DNA from: Gracilimonas sp.
GTDB lineage: Bacteria > Bacteroidota > Rhodothermia > Balneolales > Balneolaceae
Assembly (NCBI RefSeq): GCF_014762685.1
Contig: NZ_JABURM010000005.1
Coordinates: forward strand, 558,001 to 622,000
Reading direction: 5' to 3'
Length of the DNA stretch: 64,000 nucleotides
The notes under the pieces are model-generated. The model was given only the letters and a program-made list of their open reading frames with translations, was not told the origin of the DNA and did not search any database. Below are positions 52,748-61,460 of the stretch, piece after piece. How positions within the stretch are numbered: the stretch's first letter is position 1; every line of letters begins with the position of its first letter. The translations under genes were made by a program, and so were the position numbers.

Positions 52748-53404
52748 TTATTGATCGTCAGGGCTATCGGGCCATACTTCGGGATGATCCCTCCAACTGG
52801 ATAGCAAATCTAAATCCTCACCATCAATAATGCCTTTTTCAACGGCTACATTAACAAGGGTTTTGTAATCAGTAAGCGTATAAACAGGAACTCCTATATC
52901 TTTAAATCGTTTGGCGGCTTTGTCAAAATCGTAAGTAAAAATAGAAATTACTGCTTCAACTTTAGCTCCAACAAATTTCAGAGCTTCTACAACAGAAATA
53001 GCAGAGCCACCGGTGGAAATTAAATCTTCGATAACAACTGTTGACTCTCCTTTTTTAACTCCGCCTTCAATTTGATTCCCCATCCCGTGTGCTTTTGCTT
53101 TAGCTCGTACATAAGCCATGGGTTTGTTCAGATTAGCTGCAACCCAAGCCGCATGAGGAATCCCGGCCGTAGCTGTGCCTGTAACTACGTCTATGTCTGA
53201 AAAATTTTCCTTGATGATAGAAGTAAATTCGTTTTCAATTTTATTCCTGATTTCAGGATAACGTAACGTAAGTCGGTTATCACAGTATATAGGAGAATTC
53301 CAGCCTGACGTCCACGTAAATGGATTGTTGGGCCGTAAAATTACGGCGTTAATTTCGAGCAAATGAGCAGCCAGCTCACGAGCAAATGAGGTATTAAGTA
53401 TCAT
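52748..53404 (-). CDS. pyrE: Orotate phosphoribosyltransferase
   Basis: 218 residues. LRPNNPFTWTSGWNSPIYCDNR is replaced in short form here by FTWTSGWNSPIYCDN near the N-terminus; VTGTATAGIPHAAWVA and YVRAKAKAHG carry the active-site loop lysines, and VVIEDLISTGGSAISV is the PRPP-binding motif. It makes OMP from orotate and PRPP in pyrimidine synthesis. The order pgsA-pgpA-pyrE-miaB is on one strand with short gaps, consistent with one operon of unrelated housekeeping genes. Confidence 0.95.
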   Translation of the reverse strand: MILNTSFARELAAHLLEINAVILRPNNPFTWTSGWNSPIYCDNRLTLRYPEIRNKIENEFTSIIKENFSDIDVVTGTATAGIPHAAWVAANLNKPMAYVRAKAKAHGMGNQIEGGVKKGESTVVIEDLISTGGSAISVVEALKFVGAKVEAVISIFTYDFDKAAKRFKDIGVPVYTLTDYKTLVNVAVEKGIIDGEDLDLLSSWRDHPEVWPDSPDDQ

Positions 53405-53448
53405 AGTATTTTAAATTCTGTTATTGGTCCGCTGCGATGAGTGAGAGG

Positions 53449-53976
53449 TTATGTCATCCCAAATAAATTCGGCCACGTAAAAATAAGGGTTTTTAAGCAG
53501 ATAAGCGCATACAATCCTGCTAATAAATCATCGGCTAAAATTCCAAACCAGCCCTCTAAATTTTGCAATTTGTTGATTCCCAAAGGCTTTAGAATATCAA
53601 AGATTCTAAAGAAGATAAACCCGGTTAACAAAATTATAATATCAGTTTGAAGGTTTCCTGTAAAGGAAATAACGATAAAAGTCATGCTTTGACCGGCCCA
53701 CTCATCAATAACCATTAACTCGGGGTCGTTTCCAAATTCTTGTTCAAAATAGGGAGTGACCCAGAATGAAATCAGTGAAGTGAGAATCAAAAAAAGTAGC
53801 AACCATGGGTAAACTTGTGCATAGATAATTCCAAAAATAATAAAAACAGCAACTGTACTTCCGGCTGTCCCGGGGGCTTTTGGAATCAAACCTGAATAGA
53901 ATCCGGTTCCTAAAAAGTGCTTGAGTGCATTCACGAAGGTTGACCTTGAATTTTGAAAATTTCTCGGTTCACCCAT
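53449..53976 (-). CDS. pgpA: Phosphatidylglycerophosphatase A
   Basis: 175 residues with four hydrophobic segments. The family motifs are GLIPKAPGTAGS, VIDEWAGQ and EGWFGILADDLLAG. It dephosphorylates phosphatidylglycerol phosphate, the product of the upstream enzyme PgsA. The two reading frames overlap by 46 bases, so the steps are translationally coupled. The ATG at 53976 may be used; the first about 20 residues are not part of the family core, so a start farther in is possible. Confidence 0.93.
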   Translation of the reverse strand: MGEPRNFQNSRSTFVNALKHFLGTGFYSGLIPKAPGTAGSTVAVFIIFGIIYAQVYPWLLLFLILTSLISFWVTPYFEQEFGNDPELMVIDEWAGQSMTFIVISFTGNLQTDIIILLTGFIFFRIFDILKPLGINKLQNLEGWFGILADDLLAGLYALICLKTLIFTWPNLFGMT

Positions 53977-54524
53977 AAATATTCAATTCCCGAATAAACA
54001 GTCAACGCAGTAACAAACATCATGACATAGTATAAAATCCCTGAGTTAAAAAATTGAGCTGCTACGTCTGCAAACTCAATATCCGCTTGTTTGAACACAC
54101 CAATCAAAAGAACAGCATATAAGAAAATCATTTGTACCATAGTTTTTGCTTTAGCTGTTAGGCGGGTTTTCATAGTAAACTTTTTCCTGCCGGCGTAAAG
54201 TCTCAGAGCAGTTACTATTATATCACGAGCTACAATGGCGATAATAGCCCACCATGGAAATTGCGTAACATCTAAAAAAGGAAGGCACAAAAAACCCGCA
54301 AAAGTAAGAAACTTATCGGCAAGGGGATCCAGGAAAACCCCAAAATCGCTTTCTAACTGATAGTAGCGAGCGATTTTCCCGTCAAAGTAATCAGTAACAG
54401 CAGCTGTGGCAAAAACGGCTATACTGAGCGAACGCCAAATTAAAGCATCTTGGATATACATAAATAAAAAGATGGGGGCTAATACCATCCTGAAGGCGCT
54501 AAGTATGTTAGGCAGGTTTTTCAT
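53931..54524 (-). CDS. pgsA: CDP-diacylglycerol--glycerol-3-phosphate 3-phosphatidyltransferase
   Basis: 197 residues. The CDP-alcohol phosphatidyltransferase motif DxxDGxxAR...GxxxDxxxD appears as DYFDGKIARY, then FGVFLDPLADKFL. Five to six helices surround it. It makes phosphatidylglycerol phosphate. It is first in the leftward operon and divergent from cinA, 170 bases away. Confidence 0.95.
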   Translation of the reverse strand: MKNLPNILSAFRMVLAPIFLFMYIQDALIWRSLSIAVFATAAVTDYFDGKIARYYQLESDFGVFLDPLADKFLTFAGFLCLPFLDVTQFPWWAIIAIVARDIIVTALRLYAGRKKFTMKTRLTAKAKTMVQMIFLYAVLLIGVFKQADIEFADVAAQFFNSGILYYVMMFVTALTVYSGIEYLWVNREIFKIQGQPS

Positions 54525-54694
54525 TCTATATCTTATGCAAAATTTGAATCCTCAAACTTACTAAGGAATTTAATTCATAACACAGGGATTTTTTTGAACT
54601 GAGGGAATCGTTCGTGGTAAGTGGAAATCTAATATCTAACATCTATCTTATTTAGCTGTGGAATTTGGGTAGGGTAATACGGAATTTACGCCCC

Positions 54695-55981
54695 ATGAAA
54701 GCACAAATAATCTCAATTGGCAACGAACTACTTATTGGTGATACGGTAAACACAAATGCTTCCTGGCTGGGAAGGTTTTTAACCGGGTTGGGATTTACAG
54801 TCTCACAGGTTTATACCATCAGTGATGAACTAAACCAAATAAAAAGAATACTGAAACGCGCACTTGAAGAATCAGATGTAGTAATTTGTACGGGAGGATT
54901 AGGGCCTACACATGATGACATAACCAAAAAAGCAGTAGCTGAACTCTTTGGTGTTGGGCAAAAACTTGATGAACAGACGCTGGCTTACATTAAATCTTTG
55001 TTCAAGGAAAGAAACATTCCTTTATCGAAATCCAATTACAGTCAGGCTGAAGTTCCGGAAAATGCAGAAGTGCTTTTCAATAAAGCAGGAACGGCTCCGG
55101 GAATGTGGTTTAAAGAAAATGGATACTTAGCGGTACTGCCCGGCGTTCCTTACGAGATGAAGTACTTGATGAAGAAAAGAGTTGCGGGTAAACTTCGAGA
55201 GGCATTTGGAGAAATTGGTTACCTGCACTCACATTATATAAAAACAGCCGGTGTTGGAGAAAGTACTCTCAGTGATGAGATATTGGGAGATTTATCGGAA
55301 TATTTTACAAATGGAGTAAGTATGGCCTATTTACCTTCTCCGGGTGGGGTGACTTTGCGCCTGAACGCAAGTGGCAAGACAGAAGAAGAGGCCAGGCAGC
55401 GTCTGAAGAAACTGACGTCTGTTATTCATCAAAAAGCAGGAGATTATATTTATGGAGAAGGTAAAGATTATTCTATAAGTGAGGCTGTCGGACAATTGTT
55501 GATAGAAAGAAATTGGAAAATTTCTGTAGCAGAAAGTTGTACAGGAGGACTCATTGCTAATACTTTTACAGATGTTGCCGGAAGCAGTGATTACTTTGAT
55601 GGAGGTATTATTTCATATTCAAATCATGTGAAGGTAAATCAACTGGGTGTGTCTGAAAGTGATTTGGAGAGTGTTGGAGCTGTGAGTAAAGAGGTTGCCT
55701 TGCAAATGGCGAAGGGGGTGGCAGAAAAATTAGAAACGGACATTGGAATTTCTACTACAGGTATAGCAGGACCGGGCGGAGGCACAAAGGAAAAACCGGT
55801 GGGAACCATTTGGATGGGATGGTATCAAAAAGGAGGAGAACATTTTGCAATTAAAACTATGTTTACTAAAGATCGACTCATTAATAAAGAACGAACCAAA
55901 ATGGTTTTATTGGAAACAACGCGGCGAATGTTAAAGGGAATTGATACCATGCCTTATGATTTAAAAAAGCAGTTGCCTTGA
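54695..55981 (+). CDS. cinA: CinA-family protein (molybdopterin-binding domain plus nicotinamide-nucleotide amidase domain)
   Basis: 428 residues from the ATG that gives the conserved start MKAQIISIGNELLIGDTVNT; an in-frame TTG at 54665 would add ten residues. The MoCF-like domain has CTGGLGPTHDDIT and LPGVPYEMKYLM. The C-terminal amidase domain has SVAESCTGGLIANTFT, SDYFDGGIISYSN and STTGIAGPGGGT. CinA recycles NMN by deamidation and may hydrolyse ADP-ribose. The stop overlaps the TTG start of the next gene (TTGA). Confidence 0.95.
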   Translation: MKAQIISIGNELLIGDTVNTNASWLGRFLTGLGFTVSQVYTISDELNQIKRILKRALEESDVVICTGGLGPTHDDITKKAVAELFGVGQKLDEQTLAYIKSLFKERNIPLSKSNYSQAEVPENAEVLFNKAGTAPGMWFKENGYLAVLPGVPYEMKYLMKKRVAGKLREAFGEIGYLHSHYIKTAGVGESTLSDEILGDLSEYFTNGVSMAYLPSPGGVTLRLNASGKTEEEARQRLKKLTSVIHQKAGDYIYGEGKDYSISEAVGQLLIERNWKISVAESCTGGLIANTFTDVAGSSDYFDGGIISYSNHVKVNQLGVSESDLESVGAVSKEVALQMAKGVAEKLETDIGISTTGIAGPGGGTKEKPVGTIWMGWYQKGGEHFAIKTMFTKDRLINKERTKMVLLETTRRMLKGIDTMPYDLKKQLP

Positions 55982-57948
55982 AAAAAATTAGCGTTCTACA
56001 TATCGTATTACTTTTACTGTCAAGTACAGCTTTTGCACAAGTTATTGATACCACCAAAGTAGGTTCATCCGGAATAGGAGTTGAGGGACGTGGTGCCCCC
56101 GGGATGGGATTACAGGATACTACTACTCAACAACGCGAAGGGCCGGAGCCGGGGCAAGTGACTCCATGGGTTGAGGATAATCCTTTGGATTCAGATGTTA
56201 TTACCAATGATAGCTTAATGCGCTGGCAGTTATGGCCTAACTGGGGTGATTACCAGGCTTATCGGCGCGATGTGATTTCATTTCGGCAAGGTACAATCGG
56301 AAGGATTGATGCTTTTCATATCAATGGTTATGAACCGCATGAGCAACAACTTGAAATGGAGGGTCTTTCACTGAATCATCCCATAACGGGTTTGCCGAAT
56401 TATAATCTGGTACCGCATCGAAAAATAGATGAAGTTACGGAAAGCTTTGAGGGAACCTATCATTCCGATATTCGAATTCGAGATTACTATATCGTTAAAC
56501 CCAGAAGCTATTTGAATTATGATGAAGCGGGTGGGGGATTTCGAAATTTAGAATTTCTTGTTTCGCAAAATTTCACTGAATTCACAAATCTGGAGGTTTC
56601 GTATTGGGACAGAAGAGGGGGTGGTTATTACCCAAGCAGTGAAGTAAAGGGTAATCAGATTCTAGGGAGGATATACCACCATTTAAATGAAAGGTTTTTA
56701 CTTCGGGGATTTTATCTTCGAAATCAGCTAAATAAAGATGAGTCGTTTGGTTACAATATTGGTAATCCTGCAGCATTCCCATTTGATGAGTTTACAACCA
56801 TTCCTATGCGTTCAAATGCTAATTCTGAATTTAACCGGTGGGATTTTATTGCGGGAATATACCACCGTAACGACTCATCTTCGATGGAAAATGCAGGGCT
56901 TGAATTCTCCATCACCAAAAATAAGCATGATTTGTTTTCCAGTACAGATACACTATCTCAAGATATCCGAACCTTAAGTGCTAATCTTTTTAAGTCCTTA
57001 AATTGGCATAATTTTGAAATTCGGGGTGAGTTTGAGGCCAAACAGCATAAGGTGCAGGAGATTAGTCCGATTTCAGAAAATGATTGGATGAACTTAAACG
57101 CAGATGCTTTATTGGGGTATCAATTATCTGATTACTTACGAGTTTACAGTAATGGAACTTTCAGCAATAGAAGTGATGGGAAAACCGGTATGGAAGCTAC
57201 CGGTGGATTTAAAATGAATTTATTTGATCGATTGAGCTTCGGAGGAAGTATTTCAACATTTACACGAATGCCTTCTATGCAGGCTTTGTATTGGCAATCC
57301 CCGAGTTACCGGGGAAATGAGGGGTTGGAAAATGAATCTGGAATTTCAGCTGCAGGAAATGTTGATTTTCAACTTAGTCCCATTCTTAAATTTGGAGTAA
57401 AAGGACGATTAAAGCGATCTGAGAATGCAGTTTTTCTCACTCAAGACAGTACATTCACGAATAGCCAGAGTTTTCAGCAACTTTCGGGAACAGCATTTGC
57501 TCGTTTTGAAAACAATTTATTTGAAATTGAAAGCTCGGGAACGGTTCAGAAATTCATTTATAATGACGTAAGCTCTCCTGAAGCTCACCTGAATAATCAA
57601 GACCAGATTGTATGGCTGCGAAATTCAGCTTTTGTAAAAGGATATGTTTTTGATCGGGCTGCCTATCTGAAATTAGGCGTAAAAACCTTATTATCACCCT
57701 TCTATTATGGGGCCCGTTCATATAATACGGAATTGGGTTATTGGCAGGGTAATAGCACCTATCAGAAAATACCACCATTCTTTAGGTTGGATGGGGAACT
57801 TTCGGCCCGGGTTCGTGGAATAATGGTTGTAATAAGGTGGGAAAATGCGCTTGACGGGTATGGACAGGCAGGCTACTTTGAGGCGGCAGGTTTCCCAATG
57901 CCACCGCGACGTTTATTAGTAGGAATAAGAGCACAATTCAGAAATTGA
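55978..57948 (+). CDS. Outer membrane beta-barrel protein, TonB-dependent-receptor-like
   Basis: 656 residues with a Sec signal peptide (LHIVLLLLSSTAFAQ) from a TTG start that overlaps the cinA stop. Most of the length alternates polar and hydrophobic residues with aromatic ends, typical of barrel strands, and the C-terminus RRLLVGIRAQFRN has the final aromatic strand pattern. A reduced plug-like part (residues about 75-150: GRIDAFHINGYEPHEQQL and the following LEMEGLSLNHPIT) is present, but there is no clear TonB box. It is a putative porin or receptor; substrate unknown. Only one base separates it from ftsX. Confidence 0.75.
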   Translation: MKKISVLHIVLLLLSSTAFAQVIDTTKVGSSGIGVEGRGAPGMGLQDTTTQQREGPEPGQVTPWVEDNPLDSDVITNDSLMRWQLWPNWGDYQAYRRDVISFRQGTIGRIDAFHINGYEPHEQQLEMEGLSLNHPITGLPNYNLVPHRKIDEVTESFEGTYHSDIRIRDYYIVKPRSYLNYDEAGGGFRNLEFLVSQNFTEFTNLEVSYWDRRGGGYYPSSEVKGNQILGRIYHHLNERFLLRGFYLRNQLNKDESFGYNIGNPAAFPFDEFTTIPMRSNANSEFNRWDFIAGIYHRNDSSSMENAGLEFSITKNKHDLFSSTDTLSQDIRTLSANLFKSLNWHNFEIRGEFEAKQHKVQEISPISENDWMNLNADALLGYQLSDYLRVYSNGTFSNRSDGKTGMEATGGFKMNLFDRLSFGGSISTFTRMPSMQALYWQSPSYRGNEGLENESGISAAGNVDFQLSPILKFGVKGRLKRSENAVFLTQDSTFTNSQSFQQLSGTAFARFENNLFEIESSGTVQKFIYNDVSSPEAHLNNQDQIVWLRNSAFVKGYVFDRAAYLKLGVKTLLSPFYYGARSYNTELGYWQGNSTYQKIPPFFRLDGELSARVRGIMVVIRWENALDGYGQAGYFEAAGFPMPPRRLLVGIRAQFRN

Positions 57949-57949
57949 T

Positions 57950-58834
57950 ATGAGTATAAAATATATTGTAAGAGAAGGTTTTACAGGAATTAAGCGAACT
58001 AAACTTGCTGCTACCACGTCTATCTTCTCTTTGTTTATTGCTGTGCTGTTATTAGGTGTACTAACCCGAATCGGCTTTAATGTATATAGTCAGGCAATGT
58101 CAATTAAAGACCTTATAGAAGTAGAGGTATTTTTACTTGATGTGGATGAGCGTACCACCGATCAAATTCGACAGCAGCTGGAAGATGAAGAGTTGGTTCA
58201 GGAGATAACATACATTTCTAAAGACAGTGCCTCTGCAGTAATGCGAAGGGAATTTGGTGCCGGTGTTGAAGAGCTTGCAGAGCTTAATTTTCTTCCCGCA
58301 TCTTTTCGTTTGAATGTCGATACCGACGCAGGTGCAGAGGAAATTGAGAGTATGGTTTCCCGATTGAGCGACATACGCGGGGTTGATGAAGTGGAGTATA
58401 ATGCAGTATTACTCAGGATGATGGAATCAAACCTGAATACCTTTTCACTGATCGTGGGCGGAATTGGAATTTTGATTTTACTGGCGGCACTTATCCTGGT
58501 TTATAATACTATCCGGCTTACCATTTATGCCAAGAGAGATTTGATTAGAGCTATGAAATTGGTGGGTGCTACGAATAAATTTATTCGCAGTCCTTTTATA
58601 GTTGAGGGAATTTTACAGGGATTAATTGCCGGTACCTTAGCCTTACTCAGTGTATTTGTGATATTTGAATTTGCCGTTCCTTTCTATCTTTCTGATTTAG
58701 GAACGTTGAGCTGGCCTTTTGGAAGATGGTATTATTTGGCCGGAGCTATGTTAATACTATCTGTTTCGATGGGATGGTGGGGAAGTCGATGGGCTGCCCG
58801 CCGATTTATTGAAGAGACTTATATCTCAGACTAA
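57950..58834 (+). CDS. ftsX: Cell-division ABC-transporter permease-like protein FtsX
   Basis: 294 residues with four transmembrane helices: one near the N-terminus (LAATTSIFSLFIAVLLLG), a periplasmic domain with ISKDSASAVMRREFG, then three C-terminal helices starting at FSLIVGGIGILILLAALIL and containing KRDLIRAMKLVGATNKFI, the coupling segment. FtsX with FtsE controls septal peptidoglycan hydrolases. ftsE is not adjacent in the window. It is co-transcribed behind the barrel protein gene. Confidence 0.92.
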   Translation: MSIKYIVREGFTGIKRTKLAATTSIFSLFIAVLLLGVLTRIGFNVYSQAMSIKDLIEVEVFLLDVDERTTDQIRQQLEDEELVQEITYISKDSASAVMRREFGAGVEELAELNFLPASFRLNVDTDAGAEEIESMVSRLSDIRGVDEVEYNAVLLRMMESNLNTFSLIVGGIGILILLAALILVYNTIRLTIYAKRDLIRAMKLVGATNKFIRSPFIVEGILQGLIAGTLALLSVFVIFEFAVPFYLSDLGTLSWPFGRWYYLAGAMLILSVSMGWWGSRWAARRFIEETYISD

Positions 58835-58863
58835 GCCTAAAAAATAAAGGGCCTCTAGACTGA

Positions 58864-59370
58864 TTATGATTCTTTAAGATCCGCAATTTTATTGTCAGCT
58901 TCTTTTCTACGCTTACAAGCTTCAGTATCGGTGCAAGTTCCGAAGAAATGGAGCGAGTGGCCATCAATATCCATATCATGGATTTCAGAAAGCATCCGCT
59001 GGATTTCACCTACACGCGGATCACAAAATTCCAGTACATGGCCGCATTCCCTACAGATAATATGATCGTGCTGCTGATAGGCATAAGCACGCTCATAATA
59101 ATACTGACTTTTCCCAAACTGCTGACGTTGTACAAGTCCGCATTCTACCAACAAATCTAATGTGTTATATACAGTAGCCCTCGAAACTCTGGTACCCCCT
59201 TCTTTCATGCGAAAGAAAATATCGTCTGCATCAAAATGACCATCGGCGGTATAGATTTCTTCTAACACCATGAAACGCTCAGGTGTTTGGCGTTGGTTAC
59301 GTTCTTTAAGGTAGGAGCGAAATATCTCCTTTACTAAATTTACTGTATCTTCGTGTGCTGGGTGTGCCAT
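58864..59370 (-). CDS. Fur/PerR-family metal-responsive regulator
   Basis: 168 residues. The winged helix has RQTPERFMVLEEIY, ADDIFFRM and VSRATVYNTLDLLVECGLV; the dimerisation half has HDHIICRECGHVLEF. The second structural zinc pair appears as CTDTEAC (C-x5-C) rather than the usual CxxC, so zinc binding may differ. The His/Asp residues for regulatory metal are partly visible (HDH, HSLHFFG). Fur and PerR subtypes cannot be separated by eye. It is divergent from the acyl-CoA ligase gene; a short inverted repeat lies between. Confidence 0.9.
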   Translation of the reverse strand: MAHPAHEDTVNLVKEIFRSYLKERNQRQTPERFMVLEEIYTADGHFDADDIFFRMKEGGTRVSRATVYNTLDLLVECGLVQRQQFGKSQYYYERAYAYQQHDHIICRECGHVLEFCDPRVGEIQRMLSEIHDMDIDGHSLHFFGTCTDTEACKRRKEADNKIADLKES

Positions 59371-59389
59371 AATACTCTGTTAATTTACT

Positions 59390-59404
59390 CAAATATACGA
59401 TTTG
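59390..59404. promoter_or_regulatory. Short inverted repeat between the Fur-family gene and the acyl-CoA ligase gene
   Basis: CAAAT-ATACG-ATTTG lies 20 bases upstream of the regulator start. Autoregulation is common in this family, but the repeat is short and does not match the known Fur or PerR boxes closely. Confidence 0.25.
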
Positions 59405-59488
59405 TAAACTTGCTTATGAAACCCGTGCTTTTGATTTCAAGAGTATTATATTTCCGGTGGAGTTTTATTTGGAATAAATCAGCTAATT

Positions 59489-61372
59489 ATGCCTACTATC
59501 GTCCCTTTTGAAACACTTACTGAACTTTTTATTAACCTTTCCAAGAAGTATAAAGGAGCAGGGAAAAAGCCATTTTACTATAAACCAACTCCTGATTCTG
59601 AGTATAAGCCTATTGATTGGGATCAAGTTACCGATGATGTCTATTCCATTGCTGCTTATTTGATTGAAAAGGGAATTGAAAAGGGAGACAGGGTTGGAAT
59701 TTTAAGTGAGAACAGATACGAATGGGCTGCGGTTGATTTAGCTATTCAACTAGTTGGTGCAATCAATGCCTCACTGTATACAACCCTTCCGGCCGGACAG
59801 TGTGAATATATTTTAAAAGACTCCGGAGCAAAAATATTTTTTGTTTCCACAGGGCTTCAACTTAAGAAGGCGGTAGAAGTATTTGAAAATTGTGAAGAAT
59901 TGCATGAAGTAATCGCTTTCGATACCCCAAAGTTAGAGCATCTGATGGAAGAGGAGTATGTAAAGATGTATGATGATATGCTGATGGAAGGGGGTAAGCA
60001 TCTCGCAACTCACATGGAGACCATTAAAGCAAGAGTTAAAGCTGTTGAGCCGGAAGATGTATCCACCTTGATTTATACATCCGGTACTACGGGAAAACCT
60101 AAAGGCGCAATGCTTACTCACCACAATATAGTGAGTAATGTGAAAGCGGCTACCCAACATATTTATTGGGATGATAATGATCGCTTACTCTCATTTCTAC
60201 CTTTATGTCATTCTTTTGAAAGAACAGCCGGTTACTATGCCATGATATCAAGTGGAGTAGAAATTTATTATGCAGAGAGTGTAGATACCGTTTCCAAGAA
60301 TATGCCGGAGGCCAAGCCGACTATTATGATTAGTGTACCTCGTTTATTTGAAAAGATGTACAACCTGATTGTAAAAAGTGTGGAAGAGGGCAGTGAAACC
60401 AAGAAAAAAATATTTAACTGGGCAGTTGAAACCGGACGTAAATATTCTAATGGAGAAAGAGGATTGGTTACACTCCAAAAGAAAATTGCCGACAAGTTGG
60501 TTTTTGATAAATTGAAGCAACGCACAGGTGGGCACGTGCGTCTTTTTGTGTCAGGCGGAGCAGCTCTTCCTCCTGAAATTGATACATTTTTTCAGTGTGC
60601 CGGAATGAATATTTTGCAGGGGTATGGGTTAACGGAGACATCTCCGGTGATGGCTGCTAACAAACCGGGTCAAGAAAAGGTAGGGGCTGTGGGAACGATC
60701 ATTCCGGGAGTAACGGTAGGTATTCAGAGTTTGGAAAATGGTGAAATCCTGGCTGAAATAAGTGGAGAAGATTATCCTACTGATTTAAGTTGTGAAGCCG
60801 GGGAAATACTTTGTAAAGGCCCTAACGTTATGAAGGGATATTGGAATAACGAACAAGCCACAAAGGAAATGATTGATGAGGATGGATGGCTGCATACCGG
60901 GGATGTAGGAAAATTTGATGAAGGATTCCTGAAAATAACGGACCGCATTAAGCATATGATTGTAAATGCCGGTGGTAAAAATATTTATCCCGGCCCGATC
61001 GAAGATCTATTTAAAACAAGTAAATGGATTGATCAGATTGTGGTTGTTGGAGAAGCACAAAATTACATGGCAGCGATTATAGTGCCTGATTTTGAGGCTG
61101 TTGCCAAATTTGCCAAAGGTCAGGGTTTGTCTTTTTCGGATAATGAGGAACTTATTGAACTTGATGAAGTGAAGGATCTGTATAAAAAAGAATTACGGGC
61201 TTTTTCTAAGGAATTGGCATCCCATGAAAAAATTCGTGACTTCCGGCTGGTTCCGAATGAATTTACGGTAGAGACAGGTGAAATTACGCCCACATTAAAG
61301 GTCAAGCGCCGAATCATTGCTGATAAATATGGTCATTTAATTGAGGATATCTTTAAAGATGACAACAATTAA
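59489..61372 (+). CDS. Long-chain fatty acid--CoA ligase (AMP-forming)
   Basis: 627 residues, normal for the bacterial FACL type. The P-loop TLIYTSGTTGKPKGAML is near residue 197, then SFLPLCHSFERTAGYY, the A5 motif NILQGYGLTETSPVM, the A7 WLHTGDVGKF, and the hinge DRIKHMIVNAGGKNIYP. The C-terminal lysine subdomain is complete (ITPTLKVKRRII with the catalytic Lys). It activates long-chain fatty acids with CoA for lipid synthesis or beta-oxidation. It is a useful intact contrast to the degenerate relative at 11942. Confidence 0.95.
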   Translation: MPTIVPFETLTELFINLSKKYKGAGKKPFYYKPTPDSEYKPIDWDQVTDDVYSIAAYLIEKGIEKGDRVGILSENRYEWAAVDLAIQLVGAINASLYTTLPAGQCEYILKDSGAKIFFVSTGLQLKKAVEVFENCEELHEVIAFDTPKLEHLMEEEYVKMYDDMLMEGGKHLATHMETIKARVKAVEPEDVSTLIYTSGTTGKPKGAMLTHHNIVSNVKAATQHIYWDDNDRLLSFLPLCHSFERTAGYYAMISSGVEIYYAESVDTVSKNMPEAKPTIMISVPRLFEKMYNLIVKSVEEGSETKKKIFNWAVETGRKYSNGERGLVTLQKKIADKLVFDKLKQRTGGHVRLFVSGGAALPPEIDTFFQCAGMNILQGYGLTETSPVMAANKPGQEKVGAVGTIIPGVTVGIQSLENGEILAEISGEDYPTDLSCEAGEILCKGPNVMKGYWNNEQATKEMIDEDGWLHTGDVGKFDEGFLKITDRIKHMIVNAGGKNIYPGPIEDLFKTSKWIDQIVVVGEAQNYMAAIIVPDFEAVAKFAKGQGLSFSDNEELIELDEVKDLYKKELRAFSKELASHEKIRDFRLVPNEFTVETGEITPTLKVKRRIIADKYGHLIEDIFKDDNN

Positions 61373-61392
61373 TTAAGCAGCACAAGTTTAGT

Positions 61393-61428
61393 AAATAGAA
61401 AAGGCCTCATTTGAGGCCTTTTCTATTT
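61393..61428. terminator. Bidirectional intrinsic terminator
   Basis: Perfect 17-bp inverted repeat AAATAGAAAAGGCCTCA/TGAGGCCTTTTCTATTT with a TT centre and A/T tracts at both ends. It lies between the convergent acyl-CoA ligase and S41 protease genes. Confidence 0.92.
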
Positions 61429-61460
61429 ATGCAATATCCTGAAATATGTATCCGGGAGTA

